Below the pieces are notes generated by a model. It was not told where the DNA came from and ran no database searches. It saw only the letters and a program-made list of their open reading frames with translations. This document shows positions 45,022 through 53,245 of a DNA stretch of 64,000 nt, in pieces. The DNA is from Mangrovimonas aestuarii (lineage in GTDB: Bacteria > Bacteroidota > Bacteroidia > Flavobacteriales > Flavobacteriaceae). The translations under genes and the position numbers were made by a program. The DNA lies in NCBI RefSeq assembly GCF_028767185.1, contig NZ_JARACK010000001.1, forward strand, positions 248,001-312,000. The letters are read 5' to 3'. The number at the start of each line of letters is the position of its first letter. Position 1 is the stretch's first letter.

Positions 45022-46136
45022 CAGCTACCATTACCTTTATATATATTGGATTGATAGGAAGTTTAATCTATGGTTTTAATATGGTGAAACAACCTATTAT
45101 CACAACAACCACAGAAAAAACAAGTTTTTCAATAATCATACCTTTTAGAAATGAAGCTATTAATCTGCCTCAATTATTGGGTAGTTTGAAAGAATTAAAT
45201 TATCCGCATCAACTTTTTGAAATTATAATGGTTAATGACAGCTCTATGGATAATTCTGAAGCGATTATTTTATCTTTTTCAAATAAAAACCCATCCTTAA
45301 ACATTAAGTTAATTAATAACGAAAGACTATCTCCTTCCCCAAAAAAAGATGCAATAAATACCGCTATCGAAATTGCCGATCACGATTGGATTATAACTAC
45401 TGATGCCGATTGTATTCTACCTATTAACTGGTTAAAGCGATATGATACTTCTATACAAAACCATGAAACTGTTTGTATTGCGGGACCTGTATCGTATTAT
45501 GGGTATTCTAACTTTTTGGAACTGTTTCAAAGTATTGATTTTTTAAGTTTACAGGGAGTAACCATTGGTAGTTTTGGCCTTAATATCCCTTTTATGGCAA
45601 ACGGGGCAAACCTTGCCTATAAAAAATCTACTTTTAAAGAACTAGGTGGGTTTGAAGGCAATACTGATATAGCTAGTGGAGATGATGTATTCTTGTTGGA
45701 AAAGATAACTTCAAAATTCAAAAAATCTGTTTATTATTTAAAATCACGAGACTCAATTGTTATGACCAAACCAGAGAAAACTTGGGTTGGGCTTATAATG
45801 CAAAGAAAACGATGGGCAGCAAAATCTAGTAACTATAATAGTTTTTTTGGTAAATTCAGTGCCTTAACAGTGTTGCTAACAAACAGTTTTTTAGTTTTTT
45901 TGTTTGTATTTTCATGTTTTGGGCTTACTCAATGGAAAGCATTTTCTCTAATTACTATTTCAAAAGTTATTGTTGATTATATCTTAATTAAACGAACCGC
46001 CTTTTTTTTTAATCAAAAACAAATCCTTTCAAGTTACCTTCCCTCAGCAATACTATATCCTTTTTTCTGCTGTTACGTAGGCATATGTTCCTTGTTTTCA
46101 AAATATGAATGGAAAGGACGAACATTTCAAAAATAA
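45009..46136 (+). CDS. GT2 glycosyltransferase with membrane helices
   Basis: A 375-residue enzyme with an N-terminal helix (about 2-22) and a GT-A domain with IIPFRNEAINLPQLL, MVNDSSMDNS, TTDADCILP and SGDDVFLLEK. The QRKRW motif and three C-terminal helices follow. It is coupled to the upstream flippase-like gene. The acceptor is probably a lipid; the exact product is unknown. Confidence 0.85.
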   Translation: MLLITATITFIYIGLIGSLIYGFNMVKQPIITTTTEKTSFSIIIPFRNEAINLPQLLGSLKELNYPHQLFEIIMVNDSSMDNSEAIILSFSNKNPSLNIKLINNERLSPSPKKDAINTAIEIADHDWIITTDADCILPINWLKRYDTSIQNHETVCIAGPVSYYGYSNFLELFQSIDFLSLQGVTIGSFGLNIPFMANGANLAYKKSTFKELGGFEGNTDIASGDDVFLLEKITSKFKKSVYYLKSRDSIVMTKPEKTWVGLIMQRKRWAAKSSNYNSFFGKFSALTVLLTNSFLVFLFVFSCFGLTQWKAFSLITISKVIVDYILIKRTAFFFNQKQILSSYLPSAILYPFFCCYVGICSLFSKYEWKGRTFQK

Positions 46137-46190
46137 CTACTATCTCAGTTTTATTTTTTAGATTTACTTGACTACAACCATATAAACCAA

Positions 46191-47075
46191 ATGAAAAAAT
46201 TTTTTCTCTTCATTGCTGCCGTTCTCTTTAACGGCTATATGTTCTGCCAAAATTCATACATTATAAACAACGAAACCGTAGAGCTGAAAACCGCAGTAGA
46301 TGGTAATATTGATTTACTTTGGAATACAATTGACAGACAATATAGATATTTCATTCGTATTGAAGATGGCTCAATTTCTGAATTAAAAAACACAAAGGGC
46401 ACAGATAAAAAATATCAAGAAGAATATAAATCGGTTTTAAGTAAGGCTACATCCGAAGCAAACCTTTCAACAGAAGATGTAAAACTTACTCTTCCCTCAC
46501 TTAAAAAATATATTGAAGAATACAATGCAACGGTTGACACTAATTTTGTTGTTAATAATGAAAGAGTAAAAATCGCTATGCGTCTTAGTGCTTACGCTGG
46601 GATCACCAATCAACCGTATGTAAACAATCCAGAAAACACCATTGTTCCCTATTTAGGAACTGAATTTGAAGTTTCCGAACATGTTTATATGTCAAAACAC
46701 TCTTTATTCTTCAGACTCAATCATGCTTTCGATTCTAATGAATTTCAATATTCTGACACTCAAATGGAAGTAGGCTACCGCTATCGCTTTTTAAACAGAA
46801 CTAAATTTAATGTTTATGGGAATATAACCATGGCGACCTATACTTTTTCAAAAAGGACTGTAACTTATGAAGACCCTTTTAATTCAGGAACATATGTTTC
46901 TTACGAAGAAAAAGAATCTGGACTTGAAGCCCCTCTAAGTTTTGGTCTGGGAGCAGATTATCGAGTAGGAAAAGGTTTTTTGATGTTTTCTTACAATAAA
47001 ATCATCGCTATTTTTTTGGATAACCAAGGAAATTTCCCTTTGGATTTTACCCTAGGTTATAAGATTAAGCTATAA
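46191..47075 (+). CDS. Secreted protein with C-terminal outer-membrane barrel, unknown function
   Basis: A 294-residue protein with a signal peptide (about 1-19, ending MFCQ), a helical N-terminal part (about 20-120, charged) and a C-terminal half of alternating strands ending FPLDFTLGYKIKL, typical of an outer-membrane barrel. No family was recognised. It follows the GT2 gene by 55 bp and may be co-transcribed. Confidence 0.65.
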   Translation: MKKFFLFIAAVLFNGYMFCQNSYIINNETVELKTAVDGNIDLLWNTIDRQYRYFIRIEDGSISELKNTKGTDKKYQEEYKSVLSKATSEANLSTEDVKLTLPSLKKYIEEYNATVDTNFVVNNERVKIAMRLSAYAGITNQPYVNNPENTIVPYLGTEFEVSEHVYMSKHSLFFRLNHAFDSNEFQYSDTQMEVGYRYRFLNRTKFNVYGNITMATYTFSKRTVTYEDPFNSGTYVSYEEKESGLEAPLSFGLGADYRVGKGFLMFSYNKIIAIFLDNQGNFPLDFTLGYKIKL

Positions 47076-47078
47076 CCC

Positions 47079-47555
47079 CTAATTCATCTGAATGACTATA
47101 GGTAAGGTAAACTGAGTCTTTACCTGTTGCCCCCTTTTAATAGCTGGGTAAATTTTAGGCAAGGCAGATAGACTCTCCTCAATATAGCTCTTCAAGTTCG
47201 GGATTTCAAAAACGGTAAGACTATCACTTTGCATATCCAATAATGTAAGTTGTCCTTTATCAGAAATATCAAACTTTATCCTAATTGTATCATTAATATC
47301 TCGAGTAACAACAATATGTTTTTCTTTTAAATAATCTGCAATATTTGTTGTTAAGGTTTTTTCAAAGCAAGTTTTCCTTTCTGACTGCGACTCTACAGAA
47401 TTACATGTTTCAAACGCAGGATATTCATCAACTTCTTTCCAGTTAAAAGATTGAAGCTCCTCTGTTAGAATATCTTTTGACGAAGTTTTCTCAGTGTTAT
47501 AAAACTCACAAGAACTCAGTAACATTATAAATAACAACAAGCTTATTGGTTTCAT
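47079..47555 (-). CDS. Lipoprotein with TonB C-terminal-like domain
   Basis: A 158-residue lipoprotein with the lipobox LLSSC at about 13-17. The body ends SALPKIYPAIKRGQQVKTQFTLPIVIQM, which resembles the TonB_C ending. The middle VDEYPAFETC is also seen in Flavobacteriaceae TonB-like proteins. There is no membrane helix or Pro-rich linker, so it cannot energise receptors as TonB does. The function is unknown. It converges with the barrel gene. Confidence 0.68.
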   Translation of the reverse strand: MKPISLLLFIMLLSSCEFYNTEKTSSKDILTEELQSFNWKEVDEYPAFETCNSVESQSERKTCFEKTLTTNIADYLKEKHIVVTRDINDTIRIKFDISDKGQLTLLDMQSDSLTVFEIPNLKSYIEESLSALPKIYPAIKRGQQVKTQFTLPIVIQMN

Positions 47556-47666
47556 GATATTTCCTCTTACATTGAAAAGTACAATTTTTAAATGACTTAA
47601 ACAGTGTCACTATCAAACATATTGATATAGGGGTAGTTTTCTTATATAGTAGTAACATTTCTTCTT

Positions 47667-47674
47667 TAACTTTG
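47667..47674 (+). promoter_or_regulatory. -7 element TAACTTTG for the DUF456 gene
   Basis: An exact TAnnTTTG match 20 bases before the ATG. Confidence 0.45.
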
Positions 47675-47694
47675 TCAAACACTAAAACCGATTT

Positions 47695-48204
47695 ATGGAT
47701 ATTTTACTAGCTCTTTCAGGTCTTGTTTTTATTATTCTTGGCATTTTTGGAAGTTTTCTTCCTGTTTTACCAGGCCCTCCACTGAGCTGGGTTGGTCTAC
47801 TCCTTCTTTACCTAACCAAAGCAGTACCAAACAACTGGACACTCTTGGTAATTACATTGGTAATCGCAGTTTTCGTTTTCGCTTTAGACTACGTTATCCC
47901 TGCTATGGGAACAAAGCGATTTGGAGGTACTAAAGCGGGTATGTTAGGTACTACAATTGGGCTTTTAGTTTCAATAATATTCCCTATACTTGGGATATTT
48001 GGCATTATAGTATGGCCATTCATAGGAGCCCTACTCGGTGAACTCATTAACAAAGCAAATTCAAAAACCGCCCTAAAAGCAGCATTTGGCTCTTTTATTG
48101 GGTTTCTTGCCGGCACTTTTTTGAAATTTATTATTGCAATTGTTTATTCAGGTCTTTTTATTAAGGTGTTTTGGGAATTTAAGTCTGAAATATTCACCCT
48201 ATAA
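47695..48204 (+). CDS. DUF456 domain membrane protein
   Basis: A 169-residue glycine-rich polytopic protein with about five helices. Landmarks are LPVLPGPPLSWVGLLLLYLT, DYVIPAMGTKRFGGTKAGMLGTTIGLL and the GxxxGELI segment. The function of DUF456 is unknown. It has its own promoter and its stop overlaps the terminator. Confidence 0.88.
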   Translation: MDILLALSGLVFIILGIFGSFLPVLPGPPLSWVGLLLLYLTKAVPNNWTLLVITLVIAVFVFALDYVIPAMGTKRFGGTKAGMLGTTIGLLVSIIFPILGIFGIIVWPFIGALLGELINKANSKTALKAAFGSFIGFLAGTFLKFIIAIVYSGLFIKVFWEFKSEIFTL

Positions 48205-48238
48205 AAAAACCTTATGGTTGAGGGACCATAAGGTTTTT
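48204..48238 (+). terminator. Intrinsic terminator after the DUF456 gene
   Basis: A 14-bp stem AAAAACCTTATGGT/ACCATAAGGTTTTT with a six-nt loop, starting at the stop codon. Confidence 0.85.
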
Positions 48239-48375
48239 AGGTTGGTTGTCTATCAACAAAATATTTTCGTGAAAGGATTAACTAATTAACTATTGCATTG
48301 TTGATACATTACAAATATAAATAGCACCCATAGAATAAAACTACGGGAAAACCACAAAATTTAAAGCGTTTTTTC

Positions 48376-49074
48376 CTACAAAAACCCTTTTGATTTGGCT
48401 TCTGCGATTAGAGAATCATCTTTGCCATCCTCAACGGCAAAAAGCTGTTTTAAGTGTTTTTTACGCTTTTCAATTGCACTTAAGGACAAGCCTACCTGCT
48501 CTGCCAAATTCTTTGTTTTTTCACCCTGGGAAAGTAGATAAAGAATTTTTCTGTTTTTTTCATCAAGAACAATATCACTCATTACGGTCTTCCTTAAATA
48601 ACTGTTCACCGTTCCACTGTAAAATGGTGGTTTATATAAGATAGCCTGAAATGCGCTGGCCAATTCACTAGAAGTCAAATCACTTTTAATCAAAAAACCT
48701 TCAGGATTCACTGTTTTCAAAATATTATGAATCCTAAATGATTCGTTGAACATCGTGAGTATCACTATTTTTGTTTGAGGAAGGATTTTTCTAGCATAGA
48801 CTGCTAAATCTTCTCCAGAATTTATCTTTCCATCTTTTGTGGGAGGTATTCTGATATCGACAAACAACATATCATACGGCTTATCCATCGCAACCGATCT
48901 ATTGATTAAGGTTACCGACTCATCACAAGTATTTGCTATATCTATTTCAAGATGTTGATGATCCTTTTTGCTAGCCATTAGGGTATTTTGATAGCCTTCT
49001 ATAATCATTGGGTGGTCATCGGTCATTAAAATACGTATGGTTTCAGTCATAGGTTTCTGATTATATAGGGACAT
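48376..49074 (-). CDS. NarL/LuxR-type response regulator
   Basis: A 232-residue regulator. The receiver domain (about 12-140) has acidic pocket MTDDHP, phospho-acceptor Asp73 (LFVDIRIPP) and Lys in LIKSDLT. The C-terminal LuxR HTH (about 172-220) shows LLSQGEKTKNLAEQVGLSLSAIEKRKKHL. The start is either Met at 49074, overlapping the kinase stop, or MTETIRIL at 49050. It is paired with the upstream histidine kinase. Confidence 0.92.
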   Translation of the reverse strand: MSLYNQKPMTETIRILMTDDHPMIIEGYQNTLMASKKDHQHLEIDIANTCDESVTLINRSVAMDKPYDMLFVDIRIPPTKDGKINSGEDLAVYARKILPQTKIVILTMFNESFRIHNILKTVNPEGFLIKSDLTSSELASAFQAILYKPPFYSGTVNSYLRKTVMSDIVLDEKNRKILYLLSQGEKTKNLAEQVGLSLSAIEKRKKHLKQLFAVEDGKDDSLIAEAKSKGFL

Positions 49075-51079
49075 TTACTAAAATTATTGTTCCAGTGCTT
49101 GGGGTTGAATCTATTTGTAGCTCACCTTCAATTTCACTTACTCTAGAGTTTATATTTTTCAATCCAATACCTTTTCTTGCCCGGTTTACATCAAAACCAT
49201 TTCCATCATCTCGAATACTTAACGAAATTACACCTTGACCCAATGTAAAGTCGATAGTTACATGGCTGGCATTGGCATGTTTATATATATTTTGAAGAGA
49301 TTCTTGAATAATCCTATAAAAATGGATTTTGGTTTTATTTGAAACTTCATCCCAAACTATACTATCATTATGATTCAAAGTATACCCTAATTGATATGCT
49401 GCAGTCTGTGTAGAAACAAGATTATCAACAATATCCAAGTATCCAGAACCTGAAATAAAATCTGTGTTAAGATCGTGAGAAATCTTTCTTATTTCATGTT
49501 CAATGTTTTTCAACTCTTCAATATAAACTCCTCTATTTTTTATAGCCTCTTCAGAATTAACCATGTTAAGGCTATCCAAACTTAATCTTGTACCAAACAA
49601 ACGCCCTAAAACACCATCATGTAACTCTTCAGAAATCCTTCTTTTTTCAAGCATTCTGGCCTCATCGATTTTATCTTGCCTAGAAAGCATCAAATTATAA
49701 ATTTCTTCATTAGCCTCTTGCTGTTGCTGACTAAATTGCAGCTGTCTATTTTTTGCTCTTTGAGAAACAATAATGTAAATCAAAACAAAAGTTAAAAGTA
49801 CTCCTACTAAAAGAATGGTTAACCAACTTTTTTCTTTGGATATTTGTTTATTTTTTTGCTCAATCTCTCTTGTCTCATAGCGAATTCTTGCAAACTTATT
49901 CCTCACAGCACGCTCGTTTTGGTGCAGACTATCGTTAAGAGCTATATAATCTTTATAATGCTTAACCGCCAAACTATCATCCTCTATCTTAGACAACAAT
50001 AGTATGGATTCCAATAAATCGTCATTATGATATTGAAGAGAAATATCTTTAGCGGCATAACCATAATAACGAGCAGAATCCTTTTTTCCTTTACTATTAT
50101 AGAATTCAGCCAAGTGTTGATTGATAATTATAGAGTTATAAGTCTCTCCAATACTATCACAAATCCTTAATGCTTTCAAATAAAGCTCAGGTAACTCCAT
50201 TAAATCTCCCATTAAAAATTTAGTATGGGCATAATTATCTAAAACCAAAGCATAAAATGGTGGCCTACGATGCTTAAGCTCTTTATCATCTAAAATTTCC
50301 TTGTAATTAGATGCTGCAATTGCATAGGCTCCTGAATTTTTATAAGCTCTAGCTAAATTATTTTTAGAATTATCAATGGTCTCTAAATTATCTCCATCTA
50401 AGGTTCTCTTTAACTCAAAAGCTTTTAAATGATATTCGATCGATTCTTGAAATTGCTCAAGTTGATCGAAAACCATTCCTAAATTGTTGTATAAATATGC
50501 TTTGACTCTTCTAACTTCATCAGTTTGTCTGACATCTTCAAGCAAGGACAAGGATTCTATTGAAGTAACTTCACTTCCTATAAAATCCTTCTCATTCTTT
50601 TGGACAATAGCAATGCTAAGTAGTACAATAGCCGTATTAAAATTATCTCCTAGTGATTTATATAACTTTTCACTTTTATGATAATAGTAATAAGCGCTAT
50701 CCGTCAAGGGATAGCCCCTATAGTATTTACCTTTAAGAAAATAAGCTTTTGCAAGTGTCGAAGTGTCTTTTAATCGCTTAGCCTTCGTCAATGCTTTTTC
50801 ATTAGCATATCGAAAAGAATCTAGATTCTTTTGCTCCCAATAGATAGTTGACAGCAAAATATCACAACTCAAAAGGTCGCTTTCTGTTCCATATTTTTCC
50901 GCTAGCTTCTTGGCTTTCCAGGTAAAGTCTAAACGTTCTTCCAAGGAATATCTTTTCTCGTTCTTGGCATTAGACAAATACCAATCTAAAGAATCGACTT
51001 TCTTATTTATTGTTTTTTCTTGACCAAAAAGATTGCTTAAAAAAAATAAAGCAAGAATAATGTAGGCAACTCTATTCAA
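49061..51079 (-). CDS. TPR-containing sensor histidine kinase (NarX/HisKA_3 type)
   Basis: A 672-residue kinase. It has a signal peptide (about 1-20), TPR-like repeats in the periplasm (about 70-390) and one membrane helix (about 419-439). A coiled coil leads to the HisKA_3 box RRISEELHDGVLGRLFG, with phospho-acceptor His487. The HATPase domain follows, with FYRIIQESLQNIYKHANAS (N box) and DDGNGFDV...GIGLKNI (G boxes). It is operonic with the regulator. A TPR sensor of this layout is common in Bacteroidota; the signal is unknown. Confidence 0.93.
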   Translation of the reverse strand: MNRVAYIILALFFLSNLFGQEKTINKKVDSLDWYLSNAKNEKRYSLEERLDFTWKAKKLAEKYGTESDLLSCDILLSTIYWEQKNLDSFRYANEKALTKAKRLKDTSTLAKAYFLKGKYYRGYPLTDSAYYYYHKSEKLYKSLGDNFNTAIVLLSIAIVQKNEKDFIGSEVTSIESLSLLEDVRQTDEVRRVKAYLYNNLGMVFDQLEQFQESIEYHLKAFELKRTLDGDNLETIDNSKNNLARAYKNSGAYAIAASNYKEILDDKELKHRRPPFYALVLDNYAHTKFLMGDLMELPELYLKALRICDSIGETYNSIIINQHLAEFYNSKGKKDSARYYGYAAKDISLQYHNDDLLESILLLSKIEDDSLAVKHYKDYIALNDSLHQNERAVRNKFARIRYETREIEQKNKQISKEKSWLTILLVGVLLTFVLIYIIVSQRAKNRQLQFSQQQQEANEEIYNLMLSRQDKIDEARMLEKRRISEELHDGVLGRLFGTRLSLDSLNMVNSEEAIKNRGVYIEELKNIEHEIRKISHDLNTDFISGSGYLDIVDNLVSTQTAAYQLGYTLNHNDSIVWDEVSNKTKIHFYRIIQESLQNIYKHANASHVTIDFTLGQGVISLSIRDDGNGFDVNRARKGIGLKNINSRVSEIEGELQIDSTPSTGTIILVNVPI

Positions 51080-51097
51080 TTATTTTTGGGATTTCCC

Positions 51098-51127
51098 CAA
51101 ATTTACCATAATTTTTAACTGCAACAA
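51098..51127 (-). promoter_or_regulatory. Promoter TTG-N19-TAAATTTG for the histidine kinase operon
   Basis: The box ends 18 bases before the start at 51079. The -33 TTG sits beside the terminator of the upstream small gene. Confidence 0.55.
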
Positions 51128-51129
51128 CA

Positions 51130-51162
51130 AAAAAACCCTTTGCAATTTGCAAAGGGTTTTTT
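51130..51162 (-). terminator. Intrinsic terminator between the small lipoprotein and the kinase
   Basis: The self-complementary run AAACCCTTTGCAA/TTGCAAAGGGTTT is flanked by A and T tracts, immediately after the lipoprotein stop at 51179. Confidence 0.85.
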
Positions 51163-51178
51163 AAAGATCTATTTCTTT

Positions 51179-51331
51179 TTACATTTCTTCATCAACACCA
51201 CCTCCAGTAAATAATTCCTCTGTTTGATTAGTATCTTCTAATACTTCATCTTCGTCAAGATCTTGTTGAACACAAGAAGTAAAAACTGTGAAAAGAAGAG
51301 CTAATAATAAAGTGATTTTTAGGGTTTTCAT
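51179..51331 (-). CDS. Small acidic lipoprotein (50 aa)
   Basis: A 50-residue precursor MKTLKITLLLALLFTVFTSC with lipobox FTSC and a mature part of about 31 residues that is almost all acidic or polar (DLDEDEVLEDTNQTEELF). A longer in-frame ORF to 51415 exists, but its extra 28 residues lack a signal and cover an operator-like palindrome, so the Met at 51331 is chosen. The function is unknown. It has its own terminator. Confidence 0.7.
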   Translation of the reverse strand: MKTLKITLLLALLFTVFTSCVQQDLDEDEVLEDTNQTEELFTGGGVDEEM

Positions 51332-51377
51332 TTTAATTTTATTTATGGTTGATATTAATTTAGTACAAACATTACTA

Positions 51378-51394
51378 GATCGGAATATCCGATC
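51378..51394. promoter_or_regulatory. Inverted repeat GATCGGA-ATA-TCCGATC, operator candidate
   Basis: Perfect 7-bp arms with a 3-bp spacer lie 47 bp upstream of the small lipoprotein ATG, directly upstream of a TAATGTTTG near-match to the -7 box at 51366-51374. A regulator bound here could block or activate that promoter. Confidence 0.45.
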
Positions 51395-51395
51395 G

Positions 51396-51408
51396 AATGA
51401 GGGATGAA
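51396..51408. repeat. Direct repeat copy 1 (AATGAGGGATGAA)
   Basis: A 13-bp exact repeat; copy 2 lies exactly 60 bp downstream at 51456-51468. Both copies are followed by GA-rich then AATT sequence. Confidence 0.6.
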
Positions 51409-51455
51409 TGGACAATTAATTATCCCAGTTAAGTACTGGGCAAACCTTAAATTAA

Positions 51456-51468
51456 AATGAGGGATGAA
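51456..51468. repeat. Direct repeat copy 2 (AATGAGGGATGAA)
   Basis: An exact copy of 51396-51408 on the same strand. Confidence 0.6.
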
Positions 51469-51629
51469 GAGACGAATTGTCTTTCAAAATGGATTAATTA
51501 AAAAACTAAATCATTGTTTAGTTAGTAAGGGAGTACTAATATAATAGGAAAATTCTTTTAAATCAGCTAAAAACCGACAAACAGCTTTATTTTTTCGACA
51601 AATAACATGCTTCGAATTAAAAAAGAAAT

Positions 51630-51654
51630 AATCCCGTACGACTAGCACGGGATC
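51630..51654 (-). terminator. Intrinsic terminator of the catabolic locus (after the SDR gene)
   Basis: A stem ATCCCGT/ACGGGAT with a nine-nt loop, followed on the minus strand by a T-rich run, 33 bp past the SDR stop. Confidence 0.75.
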
Positions 51655-51686
51655 ATTAAACAAAATAAAACTAATAAATCTACAAT

Positions 51687-52457
51687 TTATTGTGCACTCC
51701 AACCGCCATCCAAAGTAAATGTAGAACCTGTTATGGTGGAGGAAGAATCTTTTGCCAATAAAAAAGCCATATCGGCAATGGCCTCAATTGGGACAAATCC
51801 CTTTACTGCTTGCTTTTTTAACATTACTTTAGAAATCACATCATTTTCAGTCATTTTATGAGCCTTAGCCTGATTGGCAATCTGCGCTTCTACTAATGGG
51901 GTTTTCACATACCCTGGACAAATTGCATTGGCAGTAATATTACATGCCGCCCCTTCTAAAGCCAAAACTTTTGTCATACCTATAACACCATGTTTGGCTG
52001 CAACATAAGCAGTTTTATATTCCGAAGCTCGAATACCATGAACTGAAGACACATTAATTATTCTTCCAAATTTCTGTCTCTTCATATACTTCCATGCATT
52101 CTTTGAGGAATAAAAAACTGAATTCAAGTTTATATCTATTATTTGCCTGTATTTATCTTCGGGAAAACAATCTACTGGCGAAACATACTGAATACCCGCA
52201 TTATTAATAAGAACATGTAATGCTCCAAAAATTTCAACTGTATTTCCCACCAACTTTTCAATACTCAGAGGATCTAATAAATTAGCGTTAGAAAATGCCG
52301 TTCTAACATTGTAGACGTCACCGATACGTTGTGCTATTTTTGCGCCATCAGTTTCCAAACCATGAAACATAATATTGTACCCATGTTTGGCAAAGTGCTC
52401 GGCTATTCCAAGACCAATACCACTGGTACTTCCGGTAATTAAAGCTACTTTATCCAT
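51687..52457 (-). CDS. 3-hydroxybutyrate dehydrogenase-like SDR
   Basis: A 256-residue classical short-chain dehydrogenase. It shows TGSTSGIGLGIA (cofactor loop), NNAGIQ, catalytic Ser in NVSSVHG and Tyr-x3-Lys in AYVAAKHG. The sequence NAICPGYVKTPLVEAQI and the TGSTFTLDGGWSAQ ending are characteristic of D-3-hydroxybutyrate dehydrogenases. It would oxidise 3-hydroxybutyrate to acetoacetate. It is the last gene of a seven-gene minus-strand locus and overlaps the hydrolase gene by 8 bp. Confidence 0.87.
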   Translation of the reverse strand: MDKVALITGSTSGIGLGIAEHFAKHGYNIMFHGLETDGAKIAQRIGDVYNVRTAFSNANLLDPLSIEKLVGNTVEIFGALHVLINNAGIQYVSPVDCFPEDKYRQIIDINLNSVFYSSKNAWKYMKRQKFGRIINVSSVHGIRASEYKTAYVAAKHGVIGMTKVLALEGAACNITANAICPGYVKTPLVEAQIANQAKAHKMTENDVISKVMLKKQAVKGFVPIEAIADMAFLLAKDSSSTITGSTFTLDGGWSAQ

Positions 52458-53232
52458 TTCTTAAAAATTTATAAAGTTCCCTATTGAACAGATTGGGCTG
52501 GTCCATAAGTACACCATGTCTTGAATTGGGAATAATAGTCAGAATTGCATTGGGCATATTATTTACATAAGTTTTTTTTAATTCTACAGGAGTATAATCC
52601 ATATCTGATGCAATCACCAATGTTCTAGACTTAATATCTTTGATTTTTTCTCCCATCCCCCAACTCATTAAGGTTACAAAAGAATTTAAATAAGCATTGT
52701 AATCATTCTGCTTACACCTAAGTTCAAAGGCATTTCTAAGCTCTTCCTGTCCATGTTCAGGAAACATATTATAAGCTATTTTTTCTGCCAGAGTATCCAA
52801 CCCCTGTTCTCGCAACATTTTTGTACGAGATGCCAACATTTCCTCCCCTATACTTCCCAAATCATTAAAATCTGGTCCACTATTAACTATAACCAGATTC
52901 TCTATAATTTCAGGAAAGTCGAAAGCCAATTGAAAGGCAATAGCTCCCCCCATAGAAAAACCAACAACAGTTACTTTTGCGATACATAAATGGTCCAAAA
53001 GTTGTTTAATATCCTGGGTCATATATGGTACACCATAATTCTCAGAAGGCTTAGACGAATTACCATGCCCTCTCAAATCTACCGTTATTACCTTGTACTC
53101 TTTTGAAAAGAAAGGGACTTGTTCGTCCCAATCTTTTTTTGTTGATCCTAAACCATGCAGGAGTAAAAGAGGGTCTCCATCTCCTACCAACTCATAGTCT
53201 AGGTCAATGTCATTAACTTTTAACAATGGCAT
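52450..53232 (-). CDS. Cytoplasmic alpha/beta hydrolase
   Basis: A 260-residue alpha/beta-fold hydrolase without a signal peptide. The oxyanion HGLGST, nucleophile elbow GFSMGGA (Ser about 94), acid in VIASDMDYTP and His in SRHGVLMDQP form the expected triad. The size fits small ester, lactone or oligomer hydrolysis. It lies between the TonB receptor (13 bp gap) and the SDR, so it probably cleaves the imported substrate into hydroxy acid units. Confidence 0.88.
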   Translation of the reverse strand: MPLLKVNDIDLDYELVGDGDPLLLLHGLGSTKKDWDEQVPFFSKEYKVITVDLRGHGNSSKPSENYGVPYMTQDIKQLLDHLCIAKVTVVGFSMGGAIAFQLAFDFPEIIENLVIVNSGPDFNDLGSIGEEMLASRTKMLREQGLDTLAEKIAYNMFPEHGQEELRNAFELRCKQNDYNAYLNSFVTLMSWGMGEKIKDIKSRTLVIASDMDYTPVELKKTYVNNMPNAILTIIPNSRHGVLMDQPNLFNRELYKFLRNG

Positions 53233-53245
53233 ATTCTAAGCAGAC

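Larger units (their letters stand above)
51332..51686. other. 355-bp intergenic region with repeats and a terminator, no gene
   Basis: It holds a GATCGGA-ATA-TCCGATC inverted repeat, a 13-bp direct repeat 60 bp apart, a CCCAGT/ACTGGG hairpin (51424-51440) and the terminator of the SDR gene. A minus-strand frame at 51511-51702 runs through that terminator and has no support as a gene. Confidence 0.6.

Noticed and set aside
51511-51702. 63-codon minus-strand ORF
   Set aside because: It runs through the SDR gene's terminator and overlaps the SDR 3' end; there is no promoter or family-like sequence.
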